Source of the DNA: Ovis canadensis | Lineage: Eukaryota; Chordata; Mammalia; Artiodactyla; Bovidae | Direction of reading: 5' to 3' | NCBI RefSeq assembly: GCF_042477335.2 | Contig: NC_091262.1 | Coordinates: forward strand, 68,620,001-68,684,000 | Length of the DNA stretch: 64,000 nt | Part shown: positions 12,476-53,842 of the stretch, in pieces | Numbering within the stretch: position 1 is the stretch's first letter | How the letters are laid out: the number at the start of each line of letters is the position of its first letter | Made by a program: the position numbers and the translations under genes | The notes under the pieces: model-generated | What the model saw: only the letters and a program-made list of their open reading frames with translations | Databases searched by the model: none | What the model was told of the DNA's origin: nothing

Positions 12476-13184
12476 AAAGCCTTTCATTCCTGTCTGTCAT
12501 CTTGACTGTTTTCCCTCCAACTTGGTAAAGAATGGCAGAGCTCTTTCTCACAGTCCCACGGATTCCTGCATTGTCCCAGCTCAAACGTTTCCTGAACCAC
12601 TCTGCTAGTCCCAGCACTCAGTCCGCCTCCCTTTAGGAAGCTCTGTGCTTGTGCTTGTTGTACAGTCTGAAGCCATGTCCCGTCCTCTGGGTCCGAGGCA
12701 AGCGGGGAGCACTTTGCAATCAAATTCCTGTGTCTGCACTTCTAAAAAAGCTGCAGGCCCAAAGCTGGCACCAGGTGCTTTTCCAGACACTGCAAAGCTG
12801 GGTCTGATCGGCAGGTAGGGAGGCAGTACTTGCTGCACACTGGTCGTTTCCCTGGTAGTCACCGGGCAGATGGTGAGGGAGAAACACTGGGCAATGGGTC
12901 TGGAAGGTCAGGCCAGAGACCAGAGGAGGAGCAGGGCCTGGAAACAAAGTCTAGCTCTAGCAGGCACCTGCCCCTTTTTCCATGCTGCCAGCCCTAGCCT
13001 CTCTTGTTATCTACAAGGTTGGGGTGAATTAGAATTTCTGCCACTTCCTTGAACTTCAGGTTAGTTTCTGGCACTAATCAGGGCACCCCTAGGACCAAAA
13101 GGCAGACTTCTAGGATACTTCACTGGATACGATGGTGTAGCGGGAATTTGGAGTCACAGAGACTTAGCTCTGTGATTGTTTTCT

Positions 13185-13383
13185 TTCTAATTATTTTTAC
13201 TTATTTATTTATTTGACTTCGCCAGGTCTTAGTTGTGGCCCTGAGGGTGTTTGATCTTTGTTGCAGCATGTGAACTCTTAGTTGTGGCCTATGTGGCCTA
13301 TCTAATTCCCCGACCATGGTTTGAGCCCTGGGCACCTGCATTGAGTGTGGAGTCTTAGCCGTTGGGCCACCAGGGAAGTCCCT
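13185..13383 (-). mobile_element. CHR-type SINE
   Basis: TTAGTTGTGGCCCTGAGG through CGTTGGGCCACCAGGGAAGT CCC; reverse orientation tRNA-Glu SINE. Confidence 0.75.
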
Positions 13384-13949
13384 GCTGTGTGATCTTAAAC
13401 AAGCTGTCTAATCTCTCTCTGAATGAGAGAAAGTCCTTTGAATGCAAGTAATTGAGGGGACTCCTGAAACTGATAGAAAACAGAGGACAAGGCTCAGAAC
13501 CAGGGGAAGGGAGGAATCCAGGGCATCTCAGGGGGTCTAGGAAGCAGGAGCTGCTGGGTGGTCTCTCTCTGGAGCCCTGCTACCTGGGTGGTCAGCTCCA
13601 AGTCTCTGCCTTCTCTCCCCTCTGGAACCAAAGTCCTGAGACTTTACACTGGTCCAGTGTGTCACATGACCACCTCTTGGCAAGAGGAACTCAGAGAGCC
13701 TTGGCTGACAGACCCATCAAAATTACCATGAGGAACAAAGGGGTTCCTCCAAAAAAAGCTGGGGTGCTATCACCAATGGAAAGGCGAGAACAATCAATGA
13801 ATGTCCATTCAATTTTGTGCCTTAGGTTTTTCCTGTATAAAATGGGAGTTATAATATCTACCTTACAAGACAGTGATACGTTAATGTAATGTAGGTCATG
13901 TGACTGGTATGTACAGAGAAAGGTGATGGATAGATGATTTGAAACAGTG

Positions 13950-14152
13950 AGGAGTGCTCAGTTATGTCCAACTCTTTGTGACCCCATGGTCTGTAGCCTG
14001 CCAGGCTCCTCTGTCTATGGAATTTTCCAGGTAAGAATACTGGAGCAGGTTGCCATTTCCTTCTCCAGAGGATTTTCCCAACCCAGGGATCAAACCCAAG
14101 TCTCTCTGCTTTGGCAGGCGGATTCTTTACCACTCTGCCCCCTGGGAAGCTG
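13950..14152 (-). mobile_element. Bov-tA/Bov-A2 SINE
   Basis: GTGCTCAGTTATGTCCAACT through TTCTTTACCACTCTGCC; reverse orientation. Confidence 0.8.
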
Positions 14153-14361
14153 GATAGATGATAGATGCTATTATTAATTATGTCGATACCTACAAACAAG
14201 GAAGTGCTGCCGGGGGCACGAGGAGGGAAGCGGAAAGACCCCAGATTTGGAATTAGAAGGCCTAGGTTTGAGTTTGGGTCTGCCATTTTCAAGCTTCAAG
14301 GCCTAAGGCAAATCTGTTAACTTTCTCTGACACTTAGTTTTTGCTTCTACAAAATGAGGGA

Positions 14362-14562
14362 TGTTTATGTGCCCAGTCATGTGAAACTATCTGCAGCCCC
14401 ATGGACTGTGGCCACCAGGCTCCACTGTCCATGGGATTCTCCAGGCAAGAACACTGGAGTGGGTTGCTACTTTCTACTCCAGGGGACCTTCCTGACCCAG
14501 GGATCGAACCCATGTCTCCTGAATTGGCAGGCAGATTCTTTACCACTGAGCCACCTGGGAGA
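14362..14562 (-). mobile_element. Bov-tA/Bov-A2 SINE
   Basis: TGTGCCCAGTCATGTGAAAC through TTTACCACTGAGCCACCTGG; a second copy 200 bp from the previous one in the same orientation. Confidence 0.8.
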
Positions 14563-14692
14563 TAATAACAATATTGATCTCATAGGTGTTGTGAGGTTCA
14601 ACCTTGTGGAAGCACATAAAGGATTCATAATTTCCAGCATATGCAAGTCTTTACAAGGCTCCTTTGTGCCTGTGGCTGGATGTTTACACAGG

Positions 14693-14990
14693 CATACCTC
14701 ATTTTATTGCACTTTGCAAACATTGTGTCTTTTTACAAAGTGAAGTTTTGTGACAACTTGCATTGTCAGATAATGGTTAGCATTTTTAGCAATCAGGTAT
14801 TAATTAAAGTGTATAACATCATTCCTTTACATGCCGTGCTGTTGCACACTTAGTAGACTACTGTGTGTTGTAAGCATAACTTATATGCACTGAGAAACCC
14901 CAAAATTGATGTGACTTACTTTATAGTGATACTCGCTTTGTTGCAGTGGTCTGGAAGCAAACCTGCAATATCTCTGAGGTCTGTCTGTGC
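14693..14990 (+). mobile_element. Tigger1-type DNA transposon deletion derivative
   Basis: 5' end CAGGCATACCTCATTTTATT and 3' end TGCAATATCTCTGAGGTCTG are inverted-repeat partners of the Tigger1 (pogo) type. The inside keeps only the termini: the 5' part runs to GTGACAACTTGCATTG, then jumps to the 3' part (GGTTAGCATTTTTAGCAATC, ACTTATATGCACTGAGAAAC). The transposase gene is missing. Confidence 0.75.
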
Positions 14991-15501
14991 TGAATTCCAC
15001 TGGGGTTGTGAGTTGGGAATGGATCAGGGAAGACTTTATTTGCCTTGTTTACTGCTCTATCCTCTGGACCTAGAATATTCTACACATAGGTACTCAGTAA
15101 ATATTAAATGAATGGATTAAAGACAACCTTGACATTCAAGGAAGGCCTTAACTCCAAAGAGTTCCTCTGAAGGAAATTGTAAGGTCCTATGACAGATGAG
15201 GATGGAGAACTATTTGCCCTTTAAGTGCTTCTCAAATCACCTGAAGTCTGCTTGCTTTAAGCACTGACATCACAGGCAGTGACTATGAACTGAGGTTTAG
15301 AGGAAACATGCCTGAAAATGATCACGGTCCAAATTCCTTAGGCTACCACCTGAAACTTTTGACTCCCTGGCTATCGCCACATTTTTTCCTGCAACTTGCT
15401 CCCTCCTGCTCTGATCTCTTGCCATCTCGGTGACATGCAATTCCTGACTGCTTTACTCCAGTCCCACCCCTTCAATGCTGAATCTGTTTGGCTAATGAAT
15501 G

Positions 15502-15702
15502 AAAGTCGCTCAGTCATGTCCGACTCTGCGACCCTGTGGTCTGGGGCCTGCCAGGCTCCTCTGTCCATGGGATTCTCCAGGCAAGAATACTGGAGTGGGT
15601 AGCCAGTCTCTTCTCCAGGGGATCTTCCCAGCCCAGGGATCAAACTGGGGTCTCCTGCATTGCAGGCGGATTCTTTACCAGCTGAGCTACCAGGGAAGCC
15701 CC
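15502..15702 (-). mobile_element. Bov-tA/Bov-A2 SINE
   Basis: GTCGCTCAGTCATGTCCGAC through ACCAGCTGAGCTACCAGGGA AGCC; reverse orientation. Confidence 0.85.
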
Positions 15703-15929
15703 TGTTTGGCTAACTCCTGGCCTTTTAGTGCTCAGCTTAAATGGCATTCCCTCCAGGAAGTCTTCCTTGATCCACAGTCCTAAGACTGGACTAGTTGCCC
15801 CTCCTTTGCTCCCACGACACCCTATCCTCACCCTGATGGTGATTCTCACCACACTGTATTATAATCTCCTGCTTACTAAATTTTTTAAAGTCTTCATTGA
15901 ATTTGTTATATATTCCTTCTGTTTTTTAT

Positions 15930-16056
15930 GGGTTGTTTTTTTTTTTTCTTTTTGGCTGAGGCATGTGGGATCTTAGCTTCCTGACCAGGGATCAAACCCA
16001 CACCCCCTGCATTGGAAGGTGAGATCTTGACCATTGGACTGCCAGGGAAGTCCCCT
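15930..16056 (-). mobile_element. CHR-type SINE
   Basis: Poly-T, then GGCTGAGGCATGTGGGATCT and CATTGGACTGCCAGGGAAGT CCC. Confidence 0.75.
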
Positions 16057-16079
16057 CATGTTTTATTTTTCATTCTCAA

Positions 16080-16195
16080 TGTGCTCAATTTGAGCTCCAC
16101 AAGGGCAGTTCTTGGTCCTTCTTTTGTCCTAGGTGCCTAACTCAGGGCCTGGCCCCTATCAGAAACTCAGTGGATACTTGCTGATGAAAAGAGTG
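16080..16195 (+). repeat. L2 LINE 3' end
   Basis: GAGCTCCACAAGGGCAGTTC and CAGGGCCTGGCCCCTATCAG fit the L2 3' consensus; old and diverged. Confidence 0.55.
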
Positions 16196-16967
16196 AATAT
16201 GGTGTTAAAATCAAGGTTTGTGAAAGAGTCTGAGAGTGCAGTAGCAGAAATACTCCAAGTCCTTCAGGGGTCACTGCCTCTGTAGGATGCCCCCCTCCAT
16301 GATGTTCTCCTTAAACCATTTTTCGTGACTGTCAGATTATAATTATAGAATGAAATAATTATAGGCTACCTCCAGCTCCATGCTGCCAGAATCCTCCTGG
16401 TTCGCAGCCCTATCTTTAAGAGGACTATCAACCTACTCTGCAGTTCCCACCACACCCCTTCCTCTCCCTCTGATTAACTGCACTTACCCTTTTGTTCATA
16501 TATAACAGAAGTATTTAACTTTTTGATTTAATGCGTGCATTTAATATATGCCCCAAGCAGCTGCCTCAGTCACATAGCCAGTGCCTAGAGGGCGGGTACA
16601 TCATGCCTTTCTCCACACAGAATTTCCTGCATTGTGAGAAAGCTGGCGTATGCCAGAGGAAACAATGATCAAGTTGCTTTGTGCTCAATAGGACCATAAA
16701 CACCAGCAGCAACCAATAGAAAAGTCTGAGATACTTCACTCCCTACCTAAAATCTACCTCACTGTATTATTTAGCCAGCTTTCTCTCCAGAACTCAGCCA
16801 TCCAGTACCACAACGCACCAGGGGACTTTTAGCCAAGGGGTTGGGACAGTTAAGATTGTGGGACTTCTTAGATGTGATTTGGGAAGGGATTCAAAGGATG
16901 CCCAAGTGAGAGATCTCCCAGACTTTTTTCTAAGATGTAAAGATAGTAGCATGTAGAGACATCTACA

Positions 16968-17156
16968 TGATATAGAATCTGCCTGTAATGCAGGAGACCC
17001 GGGTTCGATCTCTGGGTGGGGAAGATCCCTTGGAAGAGGGCATGGCAACCCAGTCTAGTACTCTTGCCGAGAGAATCCCATGAAGAGAGGAGCCTGGCAG
17101 GCTGCAGTCATAGGGTCACACAGAGTTAGACACAACTGAAGCAACTAAGCAGCAGC
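16968..17156 (+). mobile_element. Bov-A2-type SINE with 13-bp duplication
   Basis: Forward SINE (AATGCAGGAGACCCGGGTTC, GGTCACACAGAGTTAGACAC). AGAGACATCTACA is repeated at 16955-16967 and 17157-17169. Confidence 0.85.
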
Positions 17157-17239
17157 AGAGACATCTACAAAGGTTTTTGTTTTCCTAACTCAATCATGAC
17201 GGATAGACCATCTGTAAGGCCTTCTTTTTTAATTGACAT

Positions 17240-17430
17240 ATGGATTGTCTGTCTCCCCACCCCCAGGATGGAAGCTTCAGCGGGCAGGGACTTTGCTTTA
17301 TTTACTGCCTCTTCGTCTACAGTCCACAGAGTCACAGAGAGTAGGACACAGCTGAGCAACTGAGTAAGCATGCACTTCTACACTCAGAACAGTGCCTGGC
17401 GCAGACCAACCACTCAGAAATGTTTCTTTA
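17240..17430 (+). repeat. L2 3' end with SINE scrap
   Basis: GGGCAGGGACTTTGCTTTAT and GAACAGTGCCTGGCGCAG are L2-like, separated by a SINE tail fragment (ACAGAGTCACAGAGAGTAGG) near 17322-17372. Confidence 0.45.
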
Positions 17431-17439
17431 CTCTCTCTT

Positions 17440-17675
17440 TTTTTTATTTTTGAACTTTTTATTGTGTATTAGGGTATAGCCAGTTAACAGTGTTGTGATA
17501 GTTTCAGGTAGATGGTGAAACAACTCAGCCGTACATGTGCATGTATCCATTCTCCCCCCCAGACTCCCCTCCCATTCAAGGCCCCCACAGAACACTGAGC
17601 AGAGTTCTGTGCAGGACCTTGTTGGTTACCCATTCTAAATATAGCAGTGTGTACACGTCCATCCCAAACTCCTCG
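17440..17675 (-). mobile_element. L1 3'-end fragment just past TGM5
   Basis: Reverse L1 3' UTR: CAGTTAACAGTGTTGTGATA, TTTCAGGTAGATGGTGAA, GTGCAGGACCTTGTTGGTTA CC. It lies about 120 bp beyond the predicted TGM5 cleavage site. Confidence 0.65.
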
Positions 17676-17816
17676 GTAAAGGTTTTTTGAATGAGTGAGT
17701 GCGCTCAAGTAGTAGAACAGGAGGACACTCACTCTCAACATCCAGGGCACAGGTGGAGCTGCTGTGGGGGAAGCAATGGGTGTCTGGGCACACAAAGATG
17801 AGAATGAGAGCTGAAG

Positions 17817-17822
17817 TTTATT
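17817..17822 (-). terminator. TGM5 poly(A) signal
   Basis: TTTATT on the plus strand reads AATAAA on the minus strand, about 360 nt past the TGM5 stop. About 20-30 nt further downstream the transcript strand has a TTTGTGTG stretch fitting a downstream GU element. This implies a 3' UTR of about 380 nt ending near 17795-17805. An L1 3'-end fragment begins roughly 120 bp further on. Confidence 0.65.
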
Positions 17823-18181
17823 GGTACTAAGGAAGTAGCCATTGCAATGACAAAGGAACAGCTGCTCAGCCAGTCTTGTTCTTTTCTGGACATCTGGGGG
17901 TCATTAAATCAAGCCTGCAATTCTGGACTGCATGGTCAGTCTCACAGTTCTGGATAGGACACCGTGGAATCCCTGGGCCCTGAGCAGAGTCCCCGGGGAG
18001 CGATGCAAATGGCCCAGGGGGCTATCCATTGCCATTTTCTCCTCTGCTGCTCACGTCAGAGCCAAGAGAAGCCTCTGTTTGGGTGGGGAATGGCACAGCT
18101 TGCATTTGAACTTGCTGTTTACCTAAAGCCTAACACATGCTCTTTGCCTAAAGCTACACATCCAGCTCCTTGTCCCAGAAT

Positions 18182-49038
<30,857 letters not shown>

Positions 49039-49330
49039 GGTGGCTGCCTCTGGCTCCCAGGCTGCTCCGCACAGAACAGCTGGACGGCCTGCAGTGTCAG
49101 GAAACTGGTCCTGGTGTGTCTGCTTCCCCTTCCATCCTCAAGACTCCAGCAGACACTGAAGGCGGGGAGGCTGCTGCACTGCCACCTGCTTACTGGGCAG
49201 ATCACAACTGGTTTTCTCACTTGCCCTCAGGTTTCTCTTGGCAGTGTTGCTTGGCTGAGAGGAAATATGGAGGCCAATGAACTGTCAGGGCCTTGTGCCA
49301 CGTGGGCCTTTGGTAGCTCTTGGGCAATGG
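49039..49330 (-). promoter_or_regulatory. presumed TGM5 5' UTR and core promoter
   Basis: Non-repetitive sequence directly upstream of the Kozak ATG. On the minus strand I see no convincing TATA box at a sensible distance; a CCAAT pentamer lies on the plus strand near 49273. A short upstream ATG frame (near 49134) would be in the 5' UTR if transcription starts far enough upstream. Position is inferred from the exon 1 call only; the start site is not visible from sequence. Confidence 0.35.
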
Positions 49331-49633
49331 GGCATTCCCTGGCGAGTACTGTGCTGTGACGGGGGAGCCGGGTGGGAGAGGTGGGCTAATAGGGCCTCTA
49401 GGAGGAGGGAGGAGGCCTGTGTCCCTGCAGAAAGGAATATCAGAGTCCCAAGACTGTAGATCTCCTAAGAGAACTCTCCAGACTAGAACTCTGCTTGGCA
49501 CCTGAGCCCTCTCTTTTATCCTGAAGAGTCACTTTCTGGACATCATGTGCAGACAGAACCCACTCTTGGTATGACTTGTTGGCATTCGTTTTCTGGTGAA
49601 GATACTGTCTTGAGTGAGATATGTCTGGTCCAA

Positions 49634-49760
49634 AGTGAAAGTGTTAGTCTCTCAGTCGTATCGAACTCTTTGCGACCCCCTGGACTGTAGCCCGTCAGGC
49701 TTCTCTGTCCGTGGGATTTCCCAGGCGAGAATACTGGAGTGGGTTGCCATATCCTTCTCC
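49634..49760 (-). mobile_element. Bov-tA SINE upstream of TGM5, 13-bp duplication
   Basis: Monomeric copy flanked by ATGTCTGGTCCAA at 49621-49633 and 49761-49773. It starts about 600 bp upstream of the TGM5 ATG. Confidence 0.88.
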
Positions 49761-50371
49761 ATGTCTGGTCCAAGGTAAATTGCAAATAAAAGCAGTAGAA
49801 GAAAGCTTGGGAAGATTCATGGAGGAGTTTGGGAAATAAGTAAGAGAGTGAGAATGCCAATGATGGCCTTGATTTTAGTAAGACAAGTACAAGTCTTTGG
49901 AGGAAGAAAATCACAGATGGCAGAAGAGAAATGGAAGGAGCAGGGAAGGGCTTCTCATAGGGAGTGGGTGGGATACTCGAAGCCCCCTGCTCCCGCATTG
50001 GCCCTACATTTCCCTGCTATGGGACATTCCCCCTGCTTCCCTTGCTTTCTGGGTCCCTAAATTTCCCTTCTCGGGAACCTCATTTGCCAGCATCCATCCA
50101 CTCTCTGTCAGCCCTCTCTGTCCCCAGTCAGCTCTTACAGTGTGTATACACGTATATACACAACTCACTGTCTGACACCCCTGCGCCCACCTTCAGTCCA
50201 GAAAGGAACTCCTCCCCTCTCCTCTTCCTCCTGCATCTCTGGTCTTGGTGAGTGAGGACAGTGTCCACCCAGTCACTCAAGGGAAGACTCCTTATCCTTC
50301 TCTGTCTTCCTGCCCTCTCTTAGCCTAGCAGTCGCTAAGCCCTGTCCAGTCCAACTCCTGGTTAATCCTGC

Positions 50372-50644
50372 TGCTGCTGCTGCTAAGTCACTTCAGTTGT
50401 GTCCAACTCTGTGCGACCCCATAGACGGCAGCCCACCAGGCTCCCCTGTCCCTGGGCTTCTCCAGGCAAGAGTACTGGAGTGGGGTGCCATTGCCTTCTC
50501 CAATGCATGAAAGTGAAAAGTGAAAGTGAATTTGCTCAGTCGTGTCCGACCCTCAGTGACCCCATGGACTGCAGCCCACCAGGCTCCCCTGTCCCTGGGA
50601 TTTTCCAGGCAAGAGTACTGGAGTGGGGTGCCATTGCCTTCTCC
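50372..50644 (-). mobile_element. Bov-tA dimeric SINE
   Basis: GCTGCTGCTGCTGCTAAGTC through GCCATTGCCTTCTCCTAC; intergenic. Confidence 0.85.
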
Positions 50645-50799
50645 TACTTAACTCCTAAAACTGGCCCCTCTTCCCTGGTCCCTTAGCCCTACCTTCATTG
50701 AACCCCCTTGCCTGAACAGCAACTCCTAGCCAGTCTCCCACCCATTCTTCTTCCGAATGAGCCTTCTTCCAAACTTCCGAAATAAATTTTCTGAAGTGC

Positions 50800-51180
50800 C
50801 GATTCAACCAGGCTGCTCTCTGCTTTAGATCCAACAGACAGTGAAGTCCAAACTTCTTAATATCACTTTCAGAGCCCTTCAAGATCTTTCCCCTCTTGCC
50901 TGAAGTCCAGGGAGGCCAAACCCCTTGAGTTCTGGCCCCCCAGTTCTCCCATGCCTTGTGCTCTCTCTCTTTCTCTCTCTGAAATCTTCACCCCTCACTT
51001 GTCTGCTTTCTGCATCCAAGTTCCAGCTTCCTGACACTCTCTTTACCATACAAGGTGCTTAGGGCTGCTTCCTTTTACATTCTTTATCAGTCTAATCCCA
51101 CTTGACATTATAAATATTTACCTATCTTTCCCCCAGTTCCCCTTGAGGGCATGACCTGTGTCTTATTGCCATACAGGGCT
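50800..51180 (+). repeat. L2 LINE
   Basis: Ends in the L2 3' region (CCCCTTGAGGGCATGACCTG TGTC); diverged upstream part. Confidence 0.5.
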
Positions 51181-51889
51181 TAACCATGGTAGTGGTTAAT
51201 AGTAAAACCTGGAGAACTAACTAGTAATAACTTTCAAAGAACTGCTTTGGTCTTTCATGTGCAACTGTCCCACTTAATCTTCACACTGTTATCTGATGTC
51301 TTTAATATTGTGCTTCACAACTTACAGATACACTTTCTCATTTGAACCTCACAGCAACCCTCTGAGGGGAGGAGGGCTGGCACTGCTATTATTGTTGTTA
51401 GCATTTTGCACCCGAGGGAGCCAGGACTTCTTCCAAGAGTTCTTTGCTTTAAATCAGCATGGACCCCAAAAACCCCCTGCCAAAAGGACCTGAGAACAAC
51501 AGTCTCCATGGACGCCTCAGGCCACAGGAAGACTAGCAGTCAGGAGCCAGGGTGCTTGTCTGGTTGTGCCTCTTTGTTCCACAGCCCTGGCACTTCTTTT
51601 GCCAGTTTATCTGTGGGTGCCAGTGCCTGAGCCGCCCGGCCCCACAGGGAATTAGGGTGAGGACAGAGAGGCAGGGTTGCTCAGGACCTAACCTCAGGGT
51701 GTGTGGTGGCAGTGGGCATAGACACATGTCTTGGGGATGGGACCTTTGAGACTGTCAGGCTTGTCCAAACGAGGTGGGAAAATGAAGCCAGACAGGCTCA
51801 CCACGTGAAAACAAGAAAAGAGAAGAACATACAGAGTATGTTTTTTAAGCCAGTTTTTAGGTGGGGAGAGAGGAAATTATTTGAAAGGT

Positions 51890-52440
51890 CAGCTGGGAAG
51901 GCCGAGGTGGCTAATATCCCCACCCCCTCAGAGGCCCCGGGACACCCAGGGAGAAGCCAATCTACTGTTCCCCCTCCAGTGACACAAATGACCCAGCCAG
52001 GGAGCCCTATGCCACCAGACTTCCTGGGCGGGAGGGGCAATGACTAAACAAAGGAGGACTGGCACTCAGCAGACCAGCAAGGTTTCAGATTTCTGCAGGC
52101 GCCAGCCCAGGTTCCAGGTCCCCCGCCCCAGGGGAGGGCGGGAAGCCACCCGGAACACTGCAGAGATAAGCACTTAATGGGGACGGGTGTAGCTGGCACC
52201 CAGGGTGGAGTGCAGGTGTGCAGGCTCCTGCCCGACCTGCCCAAAGCAAAATAAATGAAAAGCAGAGAGGAGGAAGAGGGGAGGGGAGGAGGGTGGCGAG
52301 AGGAAGCAAGTGAACCTGAGGAGCCACAGAGCAGGAGCAGGGAGGGGCGGCAGGTCTAAGGGCTCACCCTGAGAACTCACAGGATGGTGCTCGCCTTCCC
52401 TGCGCTTCTGGATTTTCTCAGTCTCCCCGCGATGGAGCTA
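51890..52440. other. GC-rich unique block between TGM5 and TGM7
   Basis: Non-repetitive, GC-rich sequence about 3 kb upstream of the TGM5 start. No coding support; function unknown. Confidence 0.4.
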
Positions 52441-52511
52441 GGTCTAATTGCAATAATAACCTTAGTTTTTATTGAGATATGACTGACATATAATATTGTA
52501 TAAGTTTAAGG

Positions 52512-52715
52512 TGGGTTTCCCTGGCCGCTCAGATGGTAAAGAATCTGCCTGCAATGCAGGAGATCTGGGTTCAATCCCTGGGTCGGGAAGATCCCCTGGA
52601 GAAGGGAATGGCAACCCGCTCCAGTATTCTAGCCTGGGACATCCGAGGACAGAGAGCCTGGTGGGCCACAATCCATAGGGTCACAAAGACTCGGACACAA
52701 CTGAGCGACTAACAT
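52512..52715 (+). mobile_element. Bov-A2-type SINE
   Basis: GGTTTCCCTGGCCGCTCAGA through CTCGGACACAACTGAGCGAC. Confidence 0.85.
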
Positions 52716-53470
52716 ACACGTGTAATGATAACTTTCAGAGACACAATGATGGGGGGGAAAGACCAGAAAGGTATGTGGCAAATGTTAGCAGAGAGTTCTT
52801 TTGGGATGGGGAAGCTATCAGTGATTTTTCTTTTGTTTCTTTTTCATTTTCTGTTCTTTCCAAATTAGCTAAGATGAGCACACATGATCTGAAGAACTAC
52901 AGGAACAAAATACAAAGAGTGGCTCCCTATCCTTAAAATAACAAAAACATGCCATATGAACGAAGGAGGAGAAGCGAGGGGCGTCAGTGTGACTCAGAAC
53001 AGGAAGAAAAGATTCCGGACAGTGAGCAGGTGAAGGCCTAAGAAGGGGAAATACGGGGCCAGGGAATGTGAGGGCCTGTTTAGGGGGCAGCCTCTACGAA
53101 GTGCTTCCCAGTCGTCCTGGGACTGCCCTGAGTGGGCCCTGCCTCACCGTCCCCAGGCTCTCAGGCCAGCAGCAGCTTCTGCCTGGTCCCTGCAGTGCCG
53201 CAGTCACTGTCCTCCCAGAATCCTCCCAGGTCCCCTTCCCCGAACGTCCCTCCAGCCTCTGCTTGCGGACTTGCTAAGATGATTTAAATGAAGAGACCTG
53301 GGATCCAGCATTCCAGAAAGGCTAATTTAGAGGAAATCACAGTTCATTCTCTTGTGGCTGGGGCCCTTCTAGGAGGAGAGAGAAGACAGGAAGGGCCCAG
53401 CCACAGAGGACCATAAGCAGTAAGTAGCTTGTTAGCACAGAAAAAGAACACAGGTGATAAATAAAGTATT

Positions 53471-53476
53471 TTTATT
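53471..53476 (-). terminator. TGM7 poly(A) signal
   Basis: TTTATT on the plus strand, AATAAA on the transcript strand, about 207 nt past the TGA stop and inside an AT-rich stretch. It predicts a short 3' UTR of about 230 nt, so the transcript ends roughly 4.4 kb upstream of the TGM5 start. Confidence 0.7.
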
Positions 53477-53682
53477 GTCTCTTCCCAAGATGCACAGAGC
53501 TTCCCTTCGCCCCCAGGTAGGCCAGGAAGAGGACAGCAGAGGAACAAAGATAAAACACACCTCCAGGAGAAGAAGAGAGCAAGGTGGGCCTGAGGGGTGG
53601 ATAGGGGGGCTGAAAGGGCGTCTGGAGGTGGGGCAGGGAAGGAGTTGGGCAACTAGAGGGCCTGAGGAGGTGAGCGTGAGGC

Positions 53683-53842
53683 TCAAGGAGCCCTGGCTGC
53701 AGCAACAAAGATGTCCTTGTATCCCTTGATCTCTTTGATCTCGTTGCTGCTGACGAGGACTTGGAGCTGGCGGGGTCCGGCTTTGATGGGGTAGAGGTCC
53801 ACTTGAATTTTGATAGTGTGTCCGGCCACCAGAGTCCCAAGG
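53683..53842 (-). CDS. TGM7: TGM7 exon 13 (C-terminus and stop)
   Basis: 160 nt starting after GACCTGCAG. Encodes [40 protein letters not shown] and [12 protein letters not shown], then TGA at 53685-53683. Confidence 0.94.

Noticed and set aside
12480..13080. Possible EPB42 first exon or promoter (a GATA-type site near 13010 and an ATG near 12982 on the minus strand)
   Set aside because: EPB42 is expected on this side of TGM5, but the ATG does not lead into the short Met-Gly-Gln exon of EPB42 and no donor fits. EPB42 probably starts left of the window.
13858..14292. 144-codon minus-strand ORF
   Set aside because: Reads through a Bov-tA SINE; SINE-derived open frames with GFDPWVGKILWRRKWQP-like text recur at many places here.
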